DNA of 5,196 nt from Candidatus Paceibacter sp. (lineage in GTDB: Bacteria; Patescibacteriota; Minisyncoccia; UBA6257; HR35), in assembly GCA_023255765.1 (NCBI GenBank), contig JAGDVT010000044.1, positions 1 to 5,196 on the forward strand. The letters are read 5' to 3'. The notes beneath the pieces were generated by a model. It was not told the DNA's origin. It saw nothing but the letters and a program-made list of their open reading frames with translations, and did not search any database. How positions within the stretch are numbered: position 1 is the first letter of the stretch; each line of letters starts with the position of its first letter. The position numbers and the translations under genes were made by a program. Shown in pieces: positions 1-5,196 of the stretch.

Positions 1-236
1 TTAAATGCATTGAGATAAAAATTAATTTTTCTTTTTGGAAAGAGTTTATACGATATTTCTATTTGGCTTGCAAATTCATAGAACTCTTCAGGTATCTCAG
101 TTCCTTCAACAATTGACACAAGATGAATTTTGTAATATTTAGATAGGATTTTCAAGAGCCAATAATTTTTTAATCTATCTCCCCCTATTGGTGGATATGG
201 CAACCTTGACGAAAGAAAAAGAAGTTTTTTTTCCAT
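1..236 (-). CDS. GT4-type glycosyltransferase, N-terminal 78 residues, cut by window edge
   Basis: This reading frame starts at an ATG at 236 and runs off the window at position 1, so only 78 codons are visible. The N-terminus LLFLSSRLPYPPIGGDRLK is the first beta strand and glycine-rich loop of GT-B (GT4-like) glycosyltransferases. The arrangement 'R-x-PYPP-x-GGD-R' followed by 'LLKILSKYYKIHLVS' resembles the branch that includes the PEP-CTERM/EpsH-associated sugar transferases. The start is chosen because GGAG at 243-246 sits 6 bases upstream. An in-frame ATG at 248 would add MENK but has no good ribosome binding site and would contain this one. The gene follows the 1526-273 glycosyltransferase by 36 bases and resembles it at the N-terminus. 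The C-terminal donor-binding domain is outside the window, so activity and sugar specificity cannot be judged. The likely role is cytoplasmic assembly of a polysaccharide repeat unit. Confidence 0.85.
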   Translation of the reverse strand, partial: MEKKLLFLSSRLPYPPIGGDRLKNYWLLKILSKYYKIHLVSIVEGTEIPEEFYEFASQIEISYKLFPKRKINFYLNAF

Positions 237-242
237 TTTATT

Positions 243-246
243 CTCC
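243..246 (-). promoter_or_regulatory. Ribosome binding site deciding the start at 236
   Basis: GGAG on the minus strand is followed by the six bases AATAAA and then ATG at 236. This spacing favours the inner ATG over the in-frame ATG at 248, whose own start overlaps this site. Confidence 0.6.
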
Positions 247-272
247 ATGCCATATTAAAAATTTTTTTCTTT

Positions 273-1526
273 TTATTCCCCTAGGGACATTATTATATCA
301 TACGTTTTTCTTGCATAATTCTTCCAATTCATTTTGTTTCTAATTAAATCAATAGCATTTTTCGATATTTTTTCTCTTACATTTTGATTTTTTTCAAGAA
401 CTTTTAATTTATAAACAAAATCATCATAGCTGCTAAATAAAACAACGTTCTCCATATCTTTGAAATCCTTTACCATCCTATAATCTTTTTCTGTCAGAAA
501 AACCACAAGTCCCAAAGACATAGAATGCAATACCTTTAATCTAATCCCAGACCCTATAATAGTAGGTGATACAAAATACATCTTACTCTTCAAAATTTCA
601 TTAATATTTTCTACAAATCCCAAATTTACGATATTATATTTTTCTAAGTCATTTACACTTAATCCTATAATACATTCTAACTCTAATTGAGAATTACCAG
701 TAATATAAAGTTTGTATTTTCTTCCAAAATCGGACAATATAAATCTTTTCCAAATACTATTTATAAACCATTCTAAGTTATATTTATTTTGCAATGTTTT
801 CACACTTCCACTAAAGATAAAGCTAAATTCCTCTTTTTCCCTATTATAATAATCATAATCACAGCTTTTATTTTCTATTTCAAATCCATCGTAAATAATT
901 TCGTATTTATTTTTTAACTCTGGTCTTATCTTTAAAGCAAGTTCGTAATCGGAATCTGAAATAAAGCATACTTTATCACTAAAATTCCAGTAAAATACTT
1001 CTCTTTTTAAACTTTTTTTATACTGCCATAAAGCAATTACTTTCAATAGTGGATTGTTAACTAAATCTATAAAATTCTTAACCAATTCACTTTCAATATT
1101 GTGTTCTCGTAGGATTATTTTCAAATCTGGAAAGAGTTTTTTTAAATTCACGGCGTATTCCATCATATGAGGAGCACTAACAAGTAAATGCTTTATATTT
1201 TTCTGTTCTATAATTTCTATTAGTTCTTTTAAAACATTTCTTACAAAATACTTATGCCATTTAAACGGTATTTTCTTACCTATATTTTTTAAAACCATCA
1301 ATGGAGTGTCCTTTATGTCTTTTATAAAGTATGACGCACCTATTCCAAGATTTCTGAAATGTTCCACTGTGTTTTGCGCCTTTTCTATATTACTATCTCT
1401 AAAAAAGCAGTATAAATCAAAATACTTCTTTAAGTAAAGGCACGGATAATACAAGCTTATCTTACCACCATCAATCGGAGGATATGGATTTTGAGGAAGT
1501 ATGCAAAGTAATTTTTCTCTTCTCAT
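273..1526 (-). CDS. GT4-like glycosyltransferase with atypical EX7E motif
   Basis: A complete 417-residue GT-B-fold glycosyltransferase of normal family length. The N-terminal acceptor domain opens with ILPQNPYPPIDGGK (residues 9-22), the usual strand-loop. Residues 139-146 (LREHNIES) carry the His-Asn-x-Glu motif seen in many polysaccharide GT4 relatives. The C-terminal donor domain starts near FIFSGSVKT (237-244), contains YITGNS (274-279) and ends with the motif GSGIRLKVLHSMSLG (325-339). In related proteins this last motif usually reads GSGIKLKVLEAM. Here the second glutamate of the EX7E pattern is His334 (codon at 525-527), and the first position is also not glutamate, as is common in this subgroup. 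A conserved-type Trp near the end (401) precedes a final helix. The ATG at 1526 has AGAGGG 7 bases upstream. The gene lies 73 bases after the preceding glycosyltransferase. Role inferred: adding one sugar to a lipid-linked repeat unit in the cytoplasm. Substrate unknown, and the odd motif leaves activity uncertain. Confidence 0.88.
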   Translation of the reverse strand: MRREKLLCILPQNPYPPIDGGKISLYYPCLYLKKYFDLYCFFRDSNIEKAQNTVEHFRNLGIGASYFIKDIKDTPLMVLKNIGKKIPFKWHKYFVRNVLKELIEIIEQKNIKHLLVSAPHMMEYAVNLKKLFPDLKIILREHNIESELVKNFIDLVNNPLLKVIALWQYKKSLKREVFYWNFSDKVCFISDSDYELALKIRPELKNKYEIIYDGFEIENKSCDYDYYNREKEEFSFIFSGSVKTLQNKYNLEWFINSIWKRFILSDFGRKYKLYITGNSQLELECIIGLSVNDLEKYNIVNLGFVENINEILKSKMYFVSPTIIGSGIRLKVLHSMSLGLVVFLTEKDYRMVKDFKDMENVVLFSSYDDFVYKLKVLEKNQNVREKISKNAIDLIRNKMNWKNYARKTYDIIMSLGE

Positions 1527-1533
1527 TTCTTAA

Positions 1534-1539
1534 CCCTCT
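1534..1539 (-). promoter_or_regulatory. Ribosome binding site for the 1526-273 gene
   Basis: AGAGGG on the minus strand is separated by seven bases (TTAAGAA) from the ATG at 1526. It supports that start, which is also where similarity to GT-B N-termini begins. Confidence 0.55.
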
Positions 1540-1540
1540 A

Positions 1541-1567
1541 TTAAGCCCTGATTTGAATCGGAGTTAA
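1541..1567. repeat. Imperfect inverted repeat in the 73-base intergenic gap
   Basis: The gap 1527-1599 contains outer arms TTAA (1541-1544 and 1564-1567) and inner arms GATT (1550-1553) and AATC (1556-1559) around a common centre near 1554, with mismatches and a one-base bulge between. The two-base centre is too tight for a stable hairpin and no T-run follows, so it does not read as a terminator. It could be a protein-binding dyad or chance in AT-rich DNA. Nothing else recognisable, including a promoter, is seen in this gap. Confidence 0.25.
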
Positions 1568-1599
1568 AACCTATCAATCCAAAATTTCTTTCTTAACAC

Positions 1600-2598
1600 T
1601 TATCTACTTAACTTAACCTTAACCTTTTTGTATCCTCTGTATAAATTTATCAGAATAGGTAAAAATACTTTTTTGGTTATATTATTTGACTGCAAAAAAA
1701 CTTTTAAATTAAATCTAAAGACTGTGCTAAAATTCATTTCAAAATGAATCTTTTCAACTTTTTTGTCGTATTCTTCATTTATCTTTATTTCTTTAGGATG
1801 GGTTAAAGGAAATTCAAGCTCTTCAAGTTTTAATCTGCTAATGTGTTTTGGTATTCCCCACTTGGTTGAAGATGCCATCTCTCCATAACCTATATTCAAA
1901 ATTATATTTTTCTTTGGGACCACAGCTACCATTCCTCTCTTAAGCATCTGATACGTAAATTGAGTATCCCATGCTATCCATGGTTCACGATAAGCTAATT
2001 CGAATACAGCATTCCAATAATACTTTACTAATCTGTCTCCGCCAGATATTTTATCTAAGAAATCGCTTTTTTTCATTTCATTCCAATCCCTCATATACAT
2101 ATCCTGATATTGCCAGCGGTCACGCCAAGTAGCCCACCCCCACTTTAAATCATATTTTGAAAAGAAGTAGCTATACGGATAGTCTTCTTCGGGAAAAGGA
2201 TTAAACCCTTGGATAACTCCTATTTTCTTATTGTTTCTGTATAATTTTAAAAGTTCTTCACAGAATTTAAAAAAAGATAAAGATGGCAAGCAGTCATCTT
2301 CAAGAATTATACCTTCTTCCTCTTGGGAAAAAAACCAATCTATAGCATCATTTGGTCCAAATCCTACGCCTAAGTTTTCTTCCCTAAATCTTGTTTTTAG
2401 GTCGCAGTCCCAGTCTATATTTTCCATTATATATCTTCTAACAGCTTCAACCTGTTTTTGTTCTTCACTATTTCTTGGTCCATCGGATGCTACATATAGT
2501 CTTACTGGTTTAACCTTCCTTATCTGTTGAAAAACCCTTTGAGTTGTGTCAAGACGTCTAAAAACGATAAATAAAACCGGAACTCCAAACTGGCTCAT
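1600..2598 (-). CDS. GT-A-fold glycosyltransferase, 'HlpA-like' family
   Basis: A complete 332-residue protein that looks like a GT-A nucleotide-sugar transferase. It opens with PVLFIVFRRLDTTQRVFQ (residues 7-24), the first strand and helix, then LYVASDGPR (34-42). The metal-binding DxD-like motif is GIILEDDCLPS (96-106, acidic residues 100-102). WGWATWRDRW (153-162) and WDTQFTYQM (210-218) are the other hallmark blocks of this bacterial family, often named 'hemolytic protein HlpA-like' in databases. The order of blocks (EDD, then a GW loop, then a WD motif) resembles GT13 N-acetylglucosaminyltransferase I, which suggests a GlcNAc-transferase-like fold. That link is my inference. There is no signal peptide or membrane span, so it should act in the cytoplasm. 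Its ATG overlaps the TGA of the upstream glycosyltransferase (ATGA, 2595-2598), indicating translational coupling. The basic tail (YRGYKKVKVKLSR) may favour membrane association. Donor and acceptor are unknown. Confidence 0.88.
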   Translation of the reverse strand: MSQFGVPVLFIVFRRLDTTQRVFQQIRKVKPVRLYVASDGPRNSEEQKQVEAVRRYIMENIDWDCDLKTRFREENLGVGFGPNDAIDWFFSQEEEGIILEDDCLPSLSFFKFCEELLKLYRNNKKIGVIQGFNPFPEEDYPYSYFFSKYDLKWGWATWRDRWQYQDMYMRDWNEMKKSDFLDKISGGDRLVKYYWNAVFELAYREPWIAWDTQFTYQMLKRGMVAVVPKKNIILNIGYGEMASSTKWGIPKHISRLKLEELEFPLTHPKEIKINEEYDKKVEKIHFEMNFSTVFRFNLKVFLQSNNITKKVFLPILINLYRGYKKVKVKLSR

Positions 2599-3749
2599 TT
2601 CTCTAAAACCTCCTTTAAAGCTTTGTCTATATTTTCAAGAACAACTTCTTCAGAAAATTTATTGGCAGTTTTAGCTATATTCTCAGGACTATCAAAAACT
2701 AACCTCCCTTCTATTACACTTTCTACTATGCTAACAAATTCCTCTAAATTTCCTTCTTTGTACAAATAACCATTTTTGCCATTTATAACGATATCTCTTG
2801 GACCGGATTTGCAGTCTGAGGATATAACAGGTATCCCCCTCTGGATAGCTTCTACCAATACAAGCGGAAAACCTTCCCATCTTGAGGTTAAAATAAGTGC
2901 AGTTGCTTCCTTAACTTCTTTAAAAGGTTCTTTTTTAAAACCCTCAAAACTTACTTTATCTGAAATTTTCAGTTTTTTTGCAAGATCTTTAAGTTTTTTC
3001 TCATCGGGACCTGAACCAATAATTTTTAATTCCCATTCTCTATCCCTCAACATAGAAAACCCTTTTAGCATAAAGGATATATTTTTTTGTTTATCATCTA
3101 GCCTTCCAACGTATATAAACACAGGCTTTGCTGGTCTATTAATTAATGGACCTTCATACCTTTTACATGGATTATAAACAAGATAAATAACGGCATTTTC
3201 TTTATATCTCCTTATTTCTTCTGCAATTTCTGAAGAAATAGCCAAGAAAGCATCTGCCTCTCTAATAGAAGATATTATTTCTTTTTCATACATCGCTCTT
3301 CTTGTTCTTAATCTTAAATATCCCATTAAACTTCCATGATCCCAATATACAATTTTCTTATTTCTTAAATTGTGTTCTTCTAAAACTTTTCTGACACTGG
3401 TTATAAGTAAAGGATCGGTAATTAAGACTATATCAAAATCAAAATTAACAATACTAAAATAATGGTTAATAGTTTTATAGTTTATAAAAAGCCTTCTGTT
3501 TAAAAGTTTTTTGATCAAAATTGTAGAAATATAGTGAAATTTATTTCTATAATCCGAACCTCTATAAATTTTAAAACTCTTAAATTCTTCTAAAATCTCT
3601 GATTCTATCAGTGACATATAATGGGGAACTGATAAAATCGAAAATTCATAATTTTTTCCTTCTACCAAATTTTTAAGAACATTGTATATTACTTTTTCGT
3701 ATCCCCCAAATACGGAAAAGGTATTATTTGATACTAAAAGTATTTTCAT
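2595..3749 (-). CDS. GT4 family glycosyltransferase, PglH/PglJ-like donor domain
   Basis: A complete 384-residue retaining GT-B (GT4) glycosyltransferase with all expected signatures. The N-terminal domain begins MKILLVSNNTFSVFGGYEK, with the glycine-rich GG-x-E loop at 15-18, and has YWDHGSL at 135-141. The donor-binding domain begins at FIYVGRLDDKQKN (211-223), where Arg216 and Lys222 match the conserved diphosphate-binding basic residues. It continues with IIGSGPDEKKL (243-253) and the EX7E motif in SRWEGFPLVLVEA (289-301), with glutamates 292 and 300, followed by IPVISSDCKSGPRDIV (306-321). This last block resembles the PglH/PglJ/capsule GalNAc- or hexose-transferase group, but donor specificity cannot be read from it. 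The protein should act on an undecaprenyl-linked acceptor at the inner face of the membrane. The start is supported by AGGAG at 3756-3760. The gene overlaps the end of wzy by 26 bases and the next gene by 4, so it sits inside an operon. Confidence 0.93.
   Translation of the reverse strand: MKILLVSNNTFSVFGGYEKVIYNVLKNLVEGKNYEFSILSVPHYMSLIESEILEEFKSFKIYRGSDYRNKFHYISTILIKKLLNRRLFINYKTINHYFSIVNFDFDIVLITDPLLITSVRKVLEEHNLRNKKIVYWDHGSLMGYLRLRTRRAMYEKEIISSIREADAFLAISSEIAEEIRRYKENAVIYLVYNPCKRYEGPLINRPAKPVFIYVGRLDDKQKNISFMLKGFSMLRDREWELKIIGSGPDEKKLKDLAKKLKISDKVSFEGFKKEPFKEVKEATALILTSRWEGFPLVLVEAIQRGIPVISSDCKSGPRDIVINGKNGYLYKEGNLEEFVSIVESVIEGRLVFDSPENIAKTANKFSEEVVLENIDKALKEVLEK
2609..2616 (-). promoter_or_regulatory. 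Strong ribosome binding site inside upstream gene, for the 2598 start
   Basis: AAAGGAGG on the minus strand lies within the last codons of the 3749-2595 gene, 10 bases before the ATG at 2598. Together with the ATGA overlap it shows that the two glycosyltransferases are translated in tandem. Confidence 0.7.
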
Positions 3750-4227
3750 TACTTTCTCCTTTTTTGATAAGTAATATGTTTTTAAATACAGTGAACAAAA
3801 TATAAGTTATTAATACGTAGATCTCTGTTTTTAAAGTAACACTTAAAGGCATTAATAATAAATCCCTTGGAAGATAAATAATGAACTGTATAAGAGTAAA
3901 AATAAGAATTTTTATGAAAACATTAGAATACCTAAATCTAATAAATAGCTTACTCAAAATAAAACCTAAGAAAAGAGAAATAAGTGAAACAACAAATGGT
4001 CCATCTAACAAGTAAGCTTCTGCAAGATAAGAAGAACCCGTTCCATAACCTAATGAAAATGCATTGTAATTTATTTTTATTGTTAAATCATTAGCAAAAG
4101 TTCTTCCGGGTAAGGATAAAAGATGGGGGAAAATATTTCCTATAGGCTCCCACATCAGGTAGTTAAGTATCCTATCAGCAAATTCGTCATAAAATTCAAT
4201 CGCCATAGCGGTAACGAAAAAGGACAC
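3724..4227 (-). CDS. wzy fragment 3: C-terminal region with conserved Wzy block
   Basis: A 167-residue frame if a GTG at 4227 is used as start. It is in the same reading frame as fragment 2 and separated from it only by TAA and one Gly codon. It contains a long non-membrane loop (about 10-75) with GRTFANDL (41-48) and GYGTGSSYLAEAYLLDG (60-76), then spans at about 79-97, 103-120 and 136-154 and a basic, polar tail. The long loop between spans is where Wzy proteins carry the large periplasmic segment thought to be important for polymerisation. The nearest purine-rich bases (AAGG) are about one base from the GTG, too close for efficient initiation. Its end overlaps the next glycosyltransferase by 26 bases. 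Confidence 0.6.
   Translation of the reverse strand: MSFFVTAMAIEFYDEFADRILNYLMWEPIGNIFPHLLSLPGRTFANDLTIKINYNAFSLGYGTGSSYLAEAYLLDGPFVVSLISLFLGFILSKLFIRFRYSNVFIKILIFTLIQFIIYLPRDLLLMPLSVTLKTEIYVLITYILFTVFKNILLIKKGESNENTFSIK
3756..3760 (-). promoter_or_regulatory. Ribosome binding site for the 3749-2595 gene
   Basis: AGGAG on the minus strand is followed by AAAGTA and the ATG at 3749. It lies inside the last codons of wzy, so this glycosyltransferase can be initiated independently of whether ribosomes finish the broken polymerase. Confidence 0.65.
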
Positions 4228-4230
4228 ACC

Positions 4231-4233
4231 TTA
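4231..4233 (-). other. In-frame TAA codon interrupting wzy
   Basis: On the minus strand the codons read TTA AAA CAG TAA GGT GTG TCC, with the same frame open on both sides. A single C-to-T change from CAA would create this stop and give LKQQGVS, which fits the sequence type seen here in Wzy proteins. The ancestral codon is inferred. Confidence 0.75.
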
Positions 4234-4515
4234 CTGTTTTAAAAACTCTAAAAGAAAATTTTCACTTAAACTTATCGCAGTTGTGCTGGGATTTTCTCGT
4301 ATATAAGATATATATAAGCTAACCAGCGAAACTAAAATGATAATTATAACAAGGCTTTTAAAGGATATTTTGTGGTTAAATTTATATTTATAGAATAGAT
4401 AGAAAGTTAACCAAAAGGAAAAAAACGCTCCTCTAAAACCTGATAAAAGTGTAGGCAGACTTAAAAGAAAGTATATTAAGGAAACTAATAGAATCCTTAT
4501 TTTATTTCTTTCCAA
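4231..4515 (-). CDS. wzy fragment 2: middle membrane region
   Basis: A 94-residue frame if a TTG at 4515 is taken as start, although the frame is open further upstream and continues fragment 1 in the shifted register (residues LNISFLGYFFLE lead into it). It carries hydrophobic spans at about 7-24, 29-43 and 53-70, the GFRG motif at 26-29 and RENPSTT at 73-79. It ends at TAA 4231-4233. A weak AGGG lies about 9 bases before the TTG, so internal initiation is possible but unconvincing. It is best read as the middle of wzy and not as an independent gene. Confidence 0.55.
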   Translation of the reverse strand: MERNKIRILLVSLIYFLLSLPTLLSGFRGAFFSFWLTFYLFYKYKFNHKISFKSLVIIIILVSLVSLYISYIRENPSTTAISLSENFLLEFLKQ

Positions 4516-4541
4516 GAAAAAGTACCCTAAAAAGGATATAT

Positions 4542-5159
4542 TTAAAAAAAGCTTATGACTCTTATTAAAAATCCTACATTCTCTAAATATTCCTGAGACT
4601 GATAAAACGCTATATAGCCATGTTGCAAGAAATAACTAAAGTAATTATACTGCTTATACGCGTAAAATGGTAAACTTAATACAAAAATAATCAAGAAAAA
4701 TTTTTTAAGAAAATCTTCATCGTATTGAATATTGCTAAAGTTTCTGTTTATTTTGTATCCACTCATTCCTATGTAAGCTCCAAATAATGCAAGCCAGTAA
4801 CTTATCGATATAAGTAATATGGTAAGTCTTACGGTATATTCTTTTAAATAAAAATCCGCTCCCATTAAAAATACGTAGGTTATATCTATATCGTCGTTAA
4901 AGAACCAGGCTATTATATCTCCACCTTGAAATAGTGTAAGGGTTCCAATAAAAATAAAAACTGGATGAAAAATTTTACCAAATATCCAGAAGTATAATAA
5001 TATAACTAATGTTAAATTTATTATAAATATATATTTTAAGTAGGTAAAATCTGAAAAAGGAATAAGTATTAGATTTAAAAACATAAAGAGAAAAATGAAA
5101 GCTATTTTCCCAAATCCTAATTCAGCCTTTTCGTAATGTTTTAAACCTTTAACAACCAT
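4542..5159 (-). CDS. wzy fragment 1: N-terminal membrane region
   Basis: This 205-residue frame encodes the N-terminal part of the interrupted Wzy polymerase. A short basic and polar head (1-17) is followed by hydrophobic spans at about 18-36, 41-60, 63-87, 112-132 and 152-168, and the start of a sixth from about 195. That sixth span is cut by the stop at 4542-4544. The polar loop at 169-194 holds HGYIAFYQSQEYLEN, a conserved-looking pre-span motif of this family. The frame ends within a membrane span directly after the T7 tract, which is not how a complete membrane protein would end. If translated alone it would be a truncated protein without the C-terminal conserved block. Confidence 0.7.
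   Translation of the reverse strand: MVVKGLKHYEKAELGFGKIAFIFLFMFLNLILIPFSDFTYLKYIFIINLTLVILLYFWIFGKIFHPVFIFIGTLTLFQGGDIIAWFFNDDIDITYVFLMGADFYLKEYTVRLTILLISISYWLALFGAYIGMSGYKINRNFSNIQYDEDFLKKFFLIIFVLSLPFYAYKQYNYFSYFLQHGYIAFYQSQEYLENVGFLIRVISFF
4544..4550 (-). other. Seven-T homopolymer at the wzy frameshift
   Basis: On the minus strand AGC is followed by seven T and then AAATATATCC. With seven T the frame reads Ser-Phe-Phe-stop. With eight T it reads Ser-Phe-Phe-Leu-Asn-Ile and continues without a break into the GFRG segment and on to the TAA at 4231. The tract is a natural site for replication slippage and also for sequencing error. Confidence 0.75.
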
Positions 5160-5196
5160 TATTCTTTCACTTGCTATACCTACTTTGGAAATATAA
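5160..5196 (-). other. Window edge upstream of wzy, probably the 3' end of a preceding gene
   Basis: All three minus-strand frames can be read into this 37-base edge. One ends LYFQSRYSK at TGA 5169-5167, 7 bases before the wzy ATG, a spacing that would suit an operon partner. Another ends at TAG 5182-5180. The third is the wzy frame itself, which stays open, so wzy might start further upstream. Too little sequence is present to decide or to name a product. Confidence 0.25.

Larger units (their letters stand above)
3724..5159 (-). pseudogene. wzy: Wzy-type polysaccharide polymerase, interrupted by a frameshift and an in-frame stop
   Basis: Reading through both interruptions gives about 478 residues, normal for a Wzy polymerase, with roughly 12 hydrophobic spans. 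Family-type landmarks occur in order: HGYIAFYQSQE before a mid-protein span, SGFRGAFFSF at the start of another, RENPSTT and a segment ending LEFLKQ, then GVSFF, and near the C-terminus GYGTGSSYLAEAYLLDG, the block typical of the O-antigen Wzy (O-ag_pol_Wzy) family. Wzy joins lipid-linked repeat units on the outer face of the cytoplasmic membrane. The frame is broken at the T7 run (4544-4550), where one extra T would restore it, and at TAA (4231-4233), which lies in the same frame as the sequence on both sides. The rest is undamaged, so loss is recent, or the lesions are assembly errors, or recoding occurs. The ATG at 5159 has only a weak ribosome site, and its frame is open to the window edge, so the true start could lie upstream. 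Neighbouring glycosyltransferases support the assignment. Confidence 0.85.

Noticed and set aside
237..272. A-run/T-run element (AAAAATTTTT) between the last two genes, as a possible terminator
   Set aside because: There is no GC stem, and the run is just AT-rich spacer leading into a ribosome binding site; genes on both sides face the same way.
1541..1567. Intrinsic terminator or riboswitch in the 73-base gap
   Set aside because: The inverted repeat has a two-base centre, few GC pairs and no T tract, and the gap is too short for a known riboswitch fold.
1550..1580. Sequence GTTTTAACTCCGATT on the minus strand, reminiscent of the start of some CRISPR repeats
   Set aside because: It occurs once, is not followed by a typical repeat end, and no second copy or spacer structure is present.
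2231..2530. 99-codon open frame on the plus strand
   Set aside because: It lies opposite the well-supported GT-A gene, has low-complexity serine-rich composition, no recognisable domain and no ribosome site; it is a shadow of the minus-strand gene.
2776..3177. 133-codon open frame on the plus strand
   Set aside because: It is antisense to the donor domain of the GT4 gene and shows no family motif; a shadow frame.
4225..4233. Stop-codon reassignment or special decoding of TAA
   Set aside because: Neighbouring genes end naturally at TAA (273-275, 1600-1602, 3724-3726), so TAA acts as stop here; no known UAA-decoding signal is seen.

Overview
This is a strongly AT-rich bacterial window (roughly 30% G+C by eye) in which every supportable gene lies on the minus strand, so transcription runs from position 5196 toward 1. 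The strong AGGAGG-type ribosome binding sites, lysine- and isoleucine-rich proteins and tightly packed genes fit a low-GC bacterium. I cannot name the lineage from the sequence alone.

The content is a piece of a surface-polysaccharide (O-antigen, capsule or exopolysaccharide) gene cluster. In transcription order it holds: (1) at 5159-3724, a multi-membrane-span Wzy-type polysaccharide polymerase, broken into three reading frames by a one-base frameshift in a seven-base homopolymer (4544-4550) and by an in-frame TAA codon (4231-4233); (2) at 3749-2595, an intact GT4-type glycosyltransferase overlapping the end of wzy by 26 bases; (3) at 2598-1600, a GT-A-fold glycosyltransferase of the type often labelled 'HlpA-like', joined to the previous gene by a 4-base ATGA overlap; (4) at 1526-273, a second, more divergent GT4-type glycosyltransferase that lacks the usual second glutamate of the EX7E signature; (5) from 236 to the window edge, the N-terminal 78 residues of a third GT4-type enzyme whose N-terminus resembles gene 4.

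In a Wzy-dependent pathway the glycosyltransferases build a repeat unit on undecaprenyl diphosphate at the cytoplasmic face. A flippase (not in this window) moves it across the membrane and Wzy polymerises it. If the wzy lesions are real and not bypassed, the locus could still make and perhaps display a single repeat unit but could not polymerise it with this gene product.

There is no gene-free stretch longer than 73 bases inside the window, and I found no RNA gene, insertion sequence, CRISPR array or convincing promoter or terminator. The most noteworthy observation is the doubly interrupted but otherwise well-preserved wzy. I see no evidence for a novel system.
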